A stretch of DNA of 64,000 nucleotides from Lichenicoccus sp964242335 (GTDB taxonomy: Bacteria > Pseudomonadota > Alphaproteobacteria > Acetobacterales > Acetobacteraceae): assembly GCA_964242335.1 (NCBI GenBank), contig CAXTAY010000004.1, positions 62,001 to 126,000 of the forward strand. The letters run 5' to 3'. The position numbers and the translations under genes are program-made. The notes beneath the pieces are model-generated. The model did no database searches and had not been told where the DNA came from. It saw only the letters and a program-made list of their open reading frames with translations. Positions within the stretch are counted from its first letter, which is position 1. Each line of letters begins with the position of its first letter. Positions 54,408-62,050 of this stretch are shown here, one piece after another.

Positions 54408-56448
54408 CTCCGCGCGGACCGGCCTGAGCGAGCCTCAGTGGGCTATCTATGATGCGGGATGGGACAGAACGGCAAGGTTTCGCGTTGCCGTCTGCGGGCG
54501 GAGGTTCGGTAAAGCCTTGGCGCTCTCCACACCTTTGCCATCCCCGTCCGGATGGACCGACATGGGATCGGTGCGCGAAGGCGATCAGCTGTTCGACGAG
54601 CGAGGAGCGGTCTGCAGCGTGATACTCGCCACCGAGGTCATGTTCGGCCGGCCGTGCAACCGCGTGCAGTTCGATGACGGCACCAGCGTCATCGCCGACG
54701 ACGATCACCTGTGGGAGATCCACGAGACCTGGCGAGACCGCAGCGCCCAAGTGCTCCGCGCCACGCACGATGTCGCGCGGCGGCTCAAGCAAGGAGGTTA
54801 TCGATGCTGTGTTGCGCCCTGTCAGGCGCTACGGATAGCCGATCGTCGTCAAGACGGCCAGGTCGCTGTTCCAGGCCGGGCGTGCGGACAGATTGTTCAG
54901 GTCGATCGGTCGGATCTCAGGGCGACGATCGTGCAGAGACATCATCTGCTACGAGAGCTGTCGGAAACATGCGCAATCAGTCACGCGAACGGTTGGTCCC
55001 GACTATTCTGTCACACGCAGATGTTGAAGCGTGATGTCCTTGAACTGCTTCGCACGCTCGGCTTCGTGCCCCACACGGAGGCGGCAGAGGAGCTTCAGGA
55101 TGAGGGTTGCTGGATCAGGTGGAAGAGCGAGGCCGCTCTCGCCGAGAGGCGCATCCTCTCGGTAGAGCCGGTGCAAAGTGTGGCGGTTCGTTGCATCCAG
55201 GTCGACTCTCCTTCTCGCCTCTACCTGTGCGGCGAAGGGATGGTGCCGACGCACAACACGTTCCTGATGGCCGAGGAAATCCGCCGGGCTGCACGATTAG
55301 CGATCCGCTCCGGTGTCGGCACCGAGAACGAGATCTGGTACGGAGCGCCGACCTTCGTTCAGGCGAAGCGGGTCATGTGGGCAAGGTTGAAGAAGTCCAT
55401 ACCTACGCGGTGGCTGAGTGGAAGTCCCAATGAAACCAGCTGCGCGATGCGGCTCCGGTCCGGCCACATGATCCGGGTCGTCGGGCTCGACGCCTTCGAA
55501 AACCTCCGCGGGTCAGGGCTCTGGTTCTTCGGAGGGGACGAGTGGGCCGATTGCCGACCAGAAGCATGGAGCGAAGTCATCAGGCCGATGCTTTCGACAT
55601 CCCGCGGTCATGCGCTCTTCATCGGGACACCCAAGGGCTTCGATCATTTCCGTGACGCCTACCTTCTCGGCCAACCAGGTGGAGACCCGGCGTACAGGTC
55701 CTTCCTGTTCACGACACTGGACGGGGGCAACGTGCCTCCCGAAGAAGTGGTGGCCGCGCAGCAGCAACTTGATCCGAGGACGTTCAGGCAAGAATACGGC
55801 GCAAGCTTCGAGAGCTACGCCGGACGCGTCATCTATGCCTTCAGTCGGGCCGATCACGTCAGGCGGTTCGGCTACGACGCATCACGGCCACTGCATATCG
55901 GGATGGACTTCAACATCAATCCGATGTCGGCGACGGTCTGGCAGGAGGAGGGTGACTCAACCCGGCAGATCGACGAAATTATCCTGCCGACATCGAACAC
56001 CGACGAGCTTACGGCGGAGATCATCCGGCGATATGGCCGTACGGGTTTTGATCCGTCCGTCCAGACAGTGGATCATATCACGATCTATCCGGATCCGGCC
56101 GGTGCGCAGCGGAGAAGCTCCGCCGGCGGTCGGACGGATATCGGTATCCTGAAGGAAGCGGGCTTCCATGTGGTCACAACGGCCGCGCATCCGCCGGTCC
56201 GGGACAGGATCAACCTGATGAACCGGCAGTTCCTGTCAGCGGATGGTGTCCGAAGGGCGTTCATCGACGCATCGTGTGTCAGATCCATCGAAGCCTACGA
56301 GCGGCTGGTGTATCGCGAAGGCACGAGCGATCCCGACAAGAGTACCGGTCATGATCACCTAGTGGATGCCAGCGGCTACTACCTGTTTGGACGGACGCTG
56401 CGCCGGGCCGTCAGCAAGGCTTCAACATCCCACATCATGGAGCGCTGA
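54241..56448 (+). CDS. Terminase large subunit precursor, interrupted by an intein
   Basis: 735 residues, 487 after removal of a 248-residue intein. The packaging ATPase has Walker A GRRFGK-T split by the intein (Lys91 before, Thr340 after), Walker B LWFFGGDEWADC, and coupling motif FIGTPKGFDHF. The C-terminal RNase H-like nuclease shows Asp in HIGMDFNINPMSAT, YPDPAGAQRR and GHDHLVDASGYY. The motor moves DNA into the procapsid and cuts it. ATG 54241 lies inside the small-subunit gene in another frame, and residues 1-60 lack similarity; TTG 54346 or a rare codon near 54424 may be the real start. Splicing is required to make a working ATP site. Confidence 0.9.
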   Translation: MTLSSCCCSRVASPANSCPVLLHPGGTTRRRSSRRLPLTTIHLGERRSQSASGGHDSARTGLSEPQWAIYDAGWDRTARFRVAVCGRRFGKALALSTPLPSPSGWTDMGSVREGDQLFDERGAVCSVILATEVMFGRPCNRVQFDDGTSVIADDDHLWEIHETWRDRSAQVLRATHDVARRLKQGGYRCCVAPCQALRIADRRQDGQVAVPGRACGQIVQVDRSDLRATIVQRHHLLRELSETCAISHANGWSRLFCHTQMLKRDVLELLRTLGFVPHTEAAEELQDEGCWIRWKSEAALAERRILSVEPVQSVAVRCIQVDSPSRLYLCGEGMVPTHNTFLMAEEIRRAARLAIRSGVGTENEIWYGAPTFVQAKRVMWARLKKSIPTRWLSGSPNETSCAMRLRSGHMIRVVGLDAFENLRGSGLWFFGGDEWADCRPEAWSEVIRPMLSTSRGHALFIGTPKGFDHFRDAYLLGQPGGDPAYRSFLFTTLDGGNVPPEEVVAAQQQLDPRTFRQEYGASFESYAGRVIYAFSRADHVRRFGYDASRPLHIGMDFNINPMSATVWQEEGDSTRQIDEIILPTSNTDELTAEIIRRYGRTGFDPSVQTVDHITIYPDPAGAQRRSSAGGRTDIGILKEAGFHVVTTAAHPPVRDRINLMNRQFLSADGVRRAFIDASCVRSIEAYERLVYREGTSDPDKSTGHDHLVDASGYYLFGRTLRRAVSKASTSHIMER
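54514..55257 (+). other. Class 3 intein in the terminase Walker A motif
   Basis: 248 residues in frame, from Ala (54514) to Asn (55257), followed by extein Thr. Block A is ALALSTPLPSPSGWTDMG. There is no Cys or Ser at position 1. The class 3 set is present: Trp67 in DDDHLWEI (block B), Cys227 in RCIQVDSPSRLYL (block F), Thr246 in VPTHN (block G); the Cys-Thr distance is 19. In this class the block F Cys is the first nucleophile. The middle (about 90-210) resembles one half of a LAGLIDADG endonuclease (HHLLRELSETCAIS, KRDVLELLRTLGF) but the catalytic Asp-Gly is gone, so homing activity is probably lost. Confidence 0.9.
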
Positions 56449-56453
56449 ACCTC

Positions 56454-57896
56454 ATGGACTGGCTCGCCCTTCAGGCCAGGATGCCGCGTGATGCGGACAT
56501 GCCGGATCGGAGCTTCCGGCTCGGCGCTCTCGAGGCCGTGCTCGACGGGCGCCAGTATGACACGCTGCCGCATGCGTTCTCCCGCGAGCGGAGCGACTCT
56601 GGAGACTACGTACCACTCGACGAGAGGCGACCATCTGTACGCACCGGCCTGTGCCGTGTAGTGGTCGAGGATTCAGTGTCGCTGCTCTTCAGTGAGGGGC
56701 ACTGGCCTGCACTGCGTGCGAGTGATCCACAAACCGTCGCAGCCCTCGCCGATCTGGTTCGTGAGACACATCTGAACGAGACGATGCTCGAGGCGGCGAC
56801 GCGAGGTTCCATCGGCTCGGTCGCGGTGCTTCTTCGAACGGTGGAACGGCGACCATATTTCGAGGTGCTGCCGACGCGCTTTCTCACCCCGCAGTGGAGC
56901 CGCAAGAACCCGGGAACGCTGCTGAGCGTGACGGAACGGTATAAGGTCGCAGCGCCGGAGCTTCGGGCGCTGGGTTATGACGTCGACCCGACCGATGGCC
57001 CGATGTGGTTTCAGCGACGCTGGGACGATAACGCCGAGACTTGGTTTCTTCCAACTCCATCGAGCGGTGTTGTGCCGCCTCGGGTGGATCTGGAAAGGAG
57101 CGTGGTGCATGGATTGGGCTTCGTGCCAATCGTCTGGATGCGCAACATCTCCGGTGGCGGCGGTTTCGATCCGGAGGGGCTCGACGGCGCCTGCACCTTC
57201 GCCGCCGGAATCGATACCGTGATCGAGGCCGATTATCTTCTGTCGCAAGCCGGTCGCGGACTGAAGTACGGGTCCGATCCGACACTGGTGCTGAAGGATC
57301 CGAGCGCTGCGTTGGGGTCGGCCGCCAATCCGCTTCGATCAGGCGGAGCCTCCAGTGCGCTGACCATCCCTCCGGAGGGAGATGCCAAACTACTCGAGAT
57401 CAACGGCAACGCGGCTGCTGCGGTGTTGGCTCACGTCCAGGAGCTGCGGGCGATCGCTCTCGAGGCGATGCACGGTAATCGCGCACACGGCGACAGGCTC
57501 GGAACCAGCCAGAGCGGCCGCGCGATCGAGCTCATGTATCAAGGCTTGATCTGGCTGGCTGACAGGCTACGCATCTCGTATGGGGAGTGTGGTCTGCTCT
57601 CTCTGATGCGGATGGTGTGCACGGCCTCGGCCAAGTTACGCGGCGGCTTGAGGATAGGCAGCCAGGACTACGCCAATCTCGACTCCGCCGGACTGTCCCT
57701 CGCGTGGCCGAGCTGGTTCCCCGTCAGCTTCGCCGACAAGCAAGCCCAAGCCTCCACGGTCGCGACACTCGTCGGCAGCGGCGTCATCGACCGTGCGACC
57801 GCCTTCGATATCGTGGCTCCCCTCTATGATCTGCTGGGCAGCTACGCGGGGGATCAAGGCGAGATCGTGCAGACGCTTCCGCCACCACTCGATTAA
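56454..57896 (+). CDS. Phage portal protein
   Basis: 480 residues. The order after TerL, the length and the pattern fit SPP1/gp6-like portals: an N-terminal region with GDYVPLDERRPSVRTGLCRVVVEDSVSLLF, a stem region with AGIDTVIEADYLLSQAGRGLKYGSDP, a crown helix AAAVLAHVQELRAIALEAMHGN, and a C-terminal clip with LDSAGLSLAWPSWFPVSFADKQAQ. It forms the dodecameric ring through which DNA passes. Five bases separate it from terL. Confidence 0.85.
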   Translation: MDWLALQARMPRDADMPDRSFRLGALEAVLDGRQYDTLPHAFSRERSDSGDYVPLDERRPSVRTGLCRVVVEDSVSLLFSEGHWPALRASDPQTVAALADLVRETHLNETMLEAATRGSIGSVAVLLRTVERRPYFEVLPTRFLTPQWSRKNPGTLLSVTERYKVAAPELRALGYDVDPTDGPMWFQRRWDDNAETWFLPTPSSGVVPPRVDLERSVVHGLGFVPIVWMRNISGGGGFDPEGLDGACTFAAGIDTVIEADYLLSQAGRGLKYGSDPTLVLKDPSAALGSAANPLRSGGASSALTIPPEGDAKLLEINGNAAAAVLAHVQELRAIALEAMHGNRAHGDRLGTSQSGRAIELMYQGLIWLADRLRISYGECGLLSLMRMVCTASAKLRGGLRIGSQDYANLDSAGLSLAWPSWFPVSFADKQAQASTVATLVGSGVIDRATAFDIVAPLYDLLGSYAGDQGEIVQTLPPPLD

Positions 57897-58000
57897 GTGC
57901 GGCCGGTCGCGTCGATGCAACGCTTCATCACGGTTCTCACCAGCCGGCTGGTCCTTTGGCCAACGCAGAGAACTTGTACAGGGAAGGCTTGAAAGAGCAT

Positions 58001-58546
58001 ATGGCAGAGCAGAGCGTTGATCAGCTCGAAGCAACCGAGGAGGCGCCCTCGCTCGAGGCGGCCGAGATGCCGAGAGAGCCTACGGAATATGAGAAGCGAC
58101 TACGTCGGGACTTGGCACGTTACCGCGAACAGCTCCGCATCGTACAGAGTGAGCGGGATGCCAACGTCGCGGCTGCTAGCCGCGATCGGGACGACACGAT
58201 CGCGATGGTTCGTAACGAGGCAACAGGACGTGTCATCCGTGCGGAGCTGAAAGCGCATGCGCTGAAGGCGGGCATCATAGATCTTGATGGTCTGCGGCTC
58301 GCCGACACCTCCAAACTCACGCTGAGCGACGAAGGTGACGTCGTGGGAGCGGAGTCACTCATCGACACGTTGCGACAGGAAAAGCCATACCTGTTCTCGG
58401 ACTCTCGTGCGGGAATCAGCACCGGTACGACGGGGCAGACACAGCGTCCTCCGTCACCCGCAACGCCATCGACGGTGGATGCACGCACCCTCTCCAGGGA
58501 AGCCTGGCAGGCGGAGCGCATGCGTCTGCTTGATACGAACCAGTAA
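58001..58546 (+). CDS. Phage scaffolding protein
   Basis: 181 residues from ATG 58001; a TTG at 57956 opens the frame earlier. The protein is acidic at the start (EATEEAPSLEAAEMP), then a long coiled coil (YEKRLRRDLARYREQLRIVQSERDANVAAASRDRDDTIAMVRNEA), then a polar linker and a charged C-terminal helix (SREAWQAERMRLLDTNQ). This layout, between portal and capsid genes, is that of internal scaffolds that leave before DNA entry. No protease domain is visible. Confidence 0.75.
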   Translation: MAEQSVDQLEATEEAPSLEAAEMPREPTEYEKRLRRDLARYREQLRIVQSERDANVAAASRDRDDTIAMVRNEATGRVIRAELKAHALKAGIIDLDGLRLADTSKLTLSDEGDVVGAESLIDTLRQEKPYLFSDSRAGISTGTTGQTQRPPSPATPSTVDARTLSREAWQAERMRLLDTNQ

Positions 58547-58689
58547 TGTTGATGACGATCTAGCCATCGAGTGACCGACGTCATCTTCGACGGCCTTCCG
58601 CGCTTCGCTCCCGCATCGAGCAGACCGACCTTCATGCCAGGGGATCCCGCGTGATCTCCGACGGCCTGCCCTCCAGAGAGAACTGAATC

Positions 58690-60063
58690 ATGGCCATCCA
58701 GAACTTTCCGCAGCAGCTGCAGCCGATCATCCAGCAAGGCTTCCTCGCTCGCGAATTTCAAGACGGGCTGCAGTCTCGGCTGAGCTTCCGCGCGATCGCA
58801 GACCGAGAGGTCTTTCCCAACCGCATCGGCGAGACCATCACCAAGACCCGCAAGGGTCTCAAGACGCCGGTTACCACTCCTCTGGCGCCTTCGGTCAACA
58901 CGAACTTCGACAACGGCCTGACGCCATCCACCTGGTCGGTCGAGCAATACACTCTGACGATCAACCAGTATGGCGACACCATCGACCTCAACATGGTCAG
59001 CGAGGGTGTCGGCATCGCCAGTCAGTTCCTTGCCAATGCCCGTACCAACGGCGTGCAGGCCATGCAGTCGCTGGATCGTATCGCCCGCAACGCGCTGTTC
59101 GGTGGTGCCCCGGGTGGCGTGGGAGGCTACCTCGGCGGCAACACCCGTGTGATCGTGACGTTGGGATCGGCGTCCACCACGGTACGTGTCGACGATATCA
59201 GAGGCTTCCAGAACGTTCTGAATAGCTACGGCCAGGTCGTGGCGGTAGGGTCCACGACCGGCATGACGGTGACTGTCGGCAGCAATGCGTATACGCTGAT
59301 CAATAGCACGCCTGACGCGATCAGCATCTCGACCGCTCCGAACGGGATCTCCGGCACGCTGACCTTCTCGACGAACGTAGCCGTTGCGGACGGCACCGCC
59401 AGCCAGGCGATCGTTGCCGCGACCGCTCCGCTGGTCTTGCGGCCGAACGGCAGGCTGAGCACTGCGGCATTGGTGGCGCCGTCCGGGACCTATGGTGCGG
59501 CGACCTACGTTCCGGGTGACACGCTGGGTATCCAAACGGTTCTCGGCGCCGTCGCGGCACTTCGCATGAACAACGTGCCGACGATCAACGGGTCCTATAA
59601 CTGCTACCTCGATGACCAGCAGATGCTGGGCCTGTTCCGGGACGGCGACTTCAAATACCTCTATCGCGGCGCCTACGGCAGCGAGACGTATCAGGCAGGT
59701 TCTGTCGTGGAGCTGCTCGGTGTGCGTTTCGTCCCGACAACCGAGGCTCCCCAGCAACTCTCATTGGGAGCAGGGACGATCCACCGAGCCGTAGTCTGCG
59801 GAAAGGGCGCCCTCATCGAGGGGGATTATGCGGACATGGGCGCTCGGGACATCCCGGACGCGGATAAGTCTCTGATGGAGCGGGTCGACAACGTCGTCAT
59901 GGTGACGAGGGAGCCGCTCGACCGGCTGAAGCAGATCATCGCCCAGTCCTGGTATTGGATCGGTGGGTACGCGCTTCCCACCGATGCGACCGCGAGCACC
60001 TCGATCATTCCGACCTCGACCAACAGCTATCTCAAGCGCGGCGTGGTCATCGAGAGTCTGTAA
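58690..60063 (+). CDS. Major capsid protein (N4-gp56/P22-like HK97 fold)
   Basis: 457 residues. The N-terminal part (LSFRAIADREVFPNRIGETITKTRKGLKTPV, VEQYTLTINQYGDTIDLNM) follows the N4-gp56 and P22-type capsid pattern. Residues about 150-260 form a Thr/Val/Ser-rich beta insertion, and the HK97-like core resumes at NCYLDDQQMLGLFRDGDFKYLYRGAYG to the end. The 140 bases upstream hold no further gene, only a ribosome site (AGAGA). Its stop shares a base with the next start (TAATG). Confidence 0.85.
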   Translation: MAIQNFPQQLQPIIQQGFLAREFQDGLQSRLSFRAIADREVFPNRIGETITKTRKGLKTPVTTPLAPSVNTNFDNGLTPSTWSVEQYTLTINQYGDTIDLNMVSEGVGIASQFLANARTNGVQAMQSLDRIARNALFGGAPGGVGGYLGGNTRVIVTLGSASTTVRVDDIRGFQNVLNSYGQVVAVGSTTGMTVTVGSNAYTLINSTPDAISISTAPNGISGTLTFSTNVAVADGTASQAIVAATAPLVLRPNGRLSTAALVAPSGTYGAATYVPGDTLGIQTVLGAVAALRMNNVPTINGSYNCYLDDQQMLGLFRDGDFKYLYRGAYGSETYQAGSVVELLGVRFVPTTEAPQQLSLGAGTIHRAVVCGKGALIEGDYADMGARDIPDADKSLMERVDNVVMVTREPLDRLKQIIAQSWYWIGGYALPTDATASTSIIPTSTNSYLKRGVVIESL

Positions 60064-60263
60064 TGGCAAGACGTACGAGGGAGGCGCCAGAGGCGCCTCC
60101 CGCCGACGAAGTGGCCGTTAGCGGCTGTTTCAAGGTGATCTTCCCCTATGGCTTCATCGACGAAGATGGTGTCCATCGATTCTGGCAAGCAGGTCAGCCG
60201 GTGCTCGACGCCGACGAACTCGACTTGTTGCAGTCGCGTGGCGCGAGTTTACGGGAGGGCTAG
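60063..60263 (+). CDS. Small prophage protein of unknown function
   Basis: 66 residues, coupled to the capsid gene by TAATG. The content FKVIFPYGFIDEDGVHRFWQAGQPVLDADELDLLQSRGA resembles short proteins that accompany capsid genes in related prophages, possibly a decoration or stabilising protein. No domain is recognised. Confidence 0.6.
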   Translation: MARRTREAPEAPPADEVAVSGCFKVIFPYGFIDEDGVHRFWQAGQPVLDADELDLLQSRGASLREG

Positions 60264-60266
60264 ATC

Positions 60267-60668
60267 TTGTCCGGTTCCGCGGCTCTCTCGAATTCTCCTC
60301 TGACCGATGCCGAGCGTGTGGATGTACGGCGTTTCTGCGGCTATCCGGCCTATGGCACAGGTGCCACAGGGTCTCAGTCCTGGCGATTCTTTCAAGCCTA
60401 TGGCACATTGGAATACAGGCTCACGAATTTTGCGCCAGAAGAACTGCAGGTCGTGCGGCAATACCTCGTGTCCCTTTATGCGCTGGAACAAGCCATCGTC
60501 GCGGCCGCCGCGAACCTCGATACCGACAAGGCGGCGGCATGGACGCACAGCCGATCCGAAGTCGTAGATCGAGTTAGACTATTCGATGAATGGCGGAAGA
60601 GGCTTGCCTATTTTATCGGTGTACCGATTAACACTGATCAAACCACAAGCTCAAGTATCGTCATCTAG
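60267..60668 (+). CDS. Head-tail connector-like protein
   Basis: 133 residues, TTG start at 60267 with GGGAGG eight bases before. A helical protein with LTDAERVDVRRFCGYP at the start and LDTDKAAAWTHSRSEVVDRVRLFDEWRKRLAYFIGVP at the end; the size, helix content and place right after the capsid gene match gp6/gp15-type adaptors of the portal. Identity by position and shape only. Confidence 0.6.
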   Translation: MSGSAALSNSPLTDAERVDVRRFCGYPAYGTGATGSQSWRFFQAYGTLEYRLTNFAPEELQVVRQYLVSLYALEQAIVAAAANLDTDKAAAWTHSRSEVVDRVRLFDEWRKRLAYFIGVPINTDQTTSSSIVI

Positions 60669-60749
60669 TTCTCAATGAACAGCCACCTCCACCGAGCGTC
60701 CTAGAGAGGATTTGCCGGGCCAGCTGTTCAGCACAAGCAGGATCGAATC

Positions 60750-61298
60750 ATGGCGAACTTTTTCTCTGGATGGATCGGCTACGGTGCTGCGGTTCAGGGC
60801 GGCGTTCTGCAGGAGCCAGCGGACGCTGCTTACGCCCGACGCCCCATCCTGTTCGCTCCGCTTCAGAATGGGATGACGTTCGACGTCAACAGCGGCACAG
60901 TTGGACCGTCATCTACGGCATGGGGAACCTTGAGCATCGCCGGGCTCTTCGACGCCGTGAGCGGCGGCAACTTGCTCGTCGTGTTTCCGCTCCTGCTCCC
61001 GGTCACGGTCGGGATCAGCGCAACCTATACTACCGGCCCAGGGACCAACCTAGTCAGCGGGTGCGGTACGTCAGGAGGCCTGGCGACGCATCTGTTCCCC
61101 GCAGGGACGATGGTGGGCGTTACCCCGGACGGACGTATGCTGGTCGCCAACATACCTCTTCAGCTGAGTAGTGGAGTGCTCTCCGCGCAGAGCTTGACTT
61201 TCGGGGCCACCGTGACGATGGCAACGCTACCGTCACAATCACCAAGTGCCGGTAGCGGACAGCTCTGGAACAACGGTGGCATCATATCCGTGGCCTGA
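60750..61298 (+). CDS. Virion protein of unknown role
   Basis: 182 residues. Starts MANFFSGWIGYGAAVQGGVLQEPADAAYA and is beta-rich with repeated small hydrophobic strands (LLVVFPLLLPVTVGISATYTT, GVLSAQSLTFGATVTMATLP). AGGA precedes the ATG. Place between connector and tail genes suggests a decoration, spike or tail-tube related protein; no family is recognised. No signal peptide. Confidence 0.55.
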   Translation: MANFFSGWIGYGAAVQGGVLQEPADAAYARRPILFAPLQNGMTFDVNSGTVGPSSTAWGTLSIAGLFDAVSGGNLLVVFPLLLPVTVGISATYTTGPGTNLVSGCGTSGGLATHLFPAGTMVGVTPDGRMLVANIPLQLSSGVLSAQSLTFGATVTMATLPSQSPSAGSGQLWNNGGIISVA

Positions 61299-61328
61299 CA
61301 GAAGCTCTGGACCCGGTCGGAGGCGAGC

Positions 61329-61973
61329 ATGGACCAAGCAACAGTGCAGTCGCACATCGCGAGAGGATTGGCGAAGGCAGCCTCCATCGTGGGGACCAAC
61401 TTTACCCAGTACAGGCCGACGTCCGCGATGAACCCGTTGGCGAGCAGCAATGCGATCGCCACCCTTCCCTGTGCGACCGACTTCGAGTCGAATCTCACAA
61501 TGGCGTCCGCCACGCCTCCAGATCATCCGTTCACTCATCTGGTCGCGGATCCAGGACTGCTGCAGCCGGGTGATTATCTGGTCGGCAACGACACCTACTT
61601 CGTCTCTCGTGTGGAAGTACTGCGACCTGCTTGGTGCATACTCTGCAACATGACGTTCAACATTCTCGACACTGCGCAAACGACTGCGGCAGGCACCAAC
61701 TCCTACGGCGGCATGACGAGTGCCAGCAACACGTTGCTTGCCCAGGGCTGGCCGATGAGCATTCTCGCCAAGACGCGCAGCGAACAGGATGTGACTAAGC
61801 TGCCCAGCGACACCCGGTCTGCCTTCTTCGAGGTGTTGATGCCAGCGATCCCGGGCCTGACACTGGGCCTGGGGTTATGCCTGCAGGACCCGAGCTCGCA
61901 GATCTACGTGATCATGAGTTCGGAGACGACGATCTACGGCTGCAAGCTGCTCGTGGGTATTGCCACGACCTGA
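61329..61973 (+). CDS. Virion protein of unknown role
   Basis: 214 residues with GGAGG six bases before the ATG. MDQATVQSHIARGLAKAASIVGTNFTQYRPTS is followed by LTMASATPPDHPFTHLVADPGLLQPGDYLVGNDTYFVSRVE, a beta-rich core resembling proteins next to tail-completion genes in related prophages, and several Cys. Likely part of the neck or tail. Not assigned to a named family. Confidence 0.55.
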   Translation: MDQATVQSHIARGLAKAASIVGTNFTQYRPTSAMNPLASSNAIATLPCATDFESNLTMASATPPDHPFTHLVADPGLLQPGDYLVGNDTYFVSRVEVLRPAWCILCNMTFNILDTAQTTAAGTNSYGGMTSASNTLLAQGWPMSILAKTRSEQDVTKLPSDTRSAFFEVLMPAIPGLTLGLGLCLQDPSSQIYVIMSSETTIYGCKLLVGIATT

Positions 61974-62050
61974 GTGGCTGCGAGCCGGGTCGAAACGCGT
62001 CGCCTAAGGACTTGGCGATTGCCGAAGCCTTTCACCCTGGAGACACCCGT

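Noticed and set aside
58547..58689. Possible terminator between scaffold and capsid genes (GATGACG with CGTCATC)
   Set aside because: The loop is long, there is no T-run, and the capsid gene must be read through from upstream.
61877..62050. N-terminal extension of the tail-completion/glycosidase protein from ATG 61877
   Set aside because: It overlaps the preceding gene in another frame and lacks similarity; the TTG at 62051 has a well-placed ribosome site and starts at the conserved domain.
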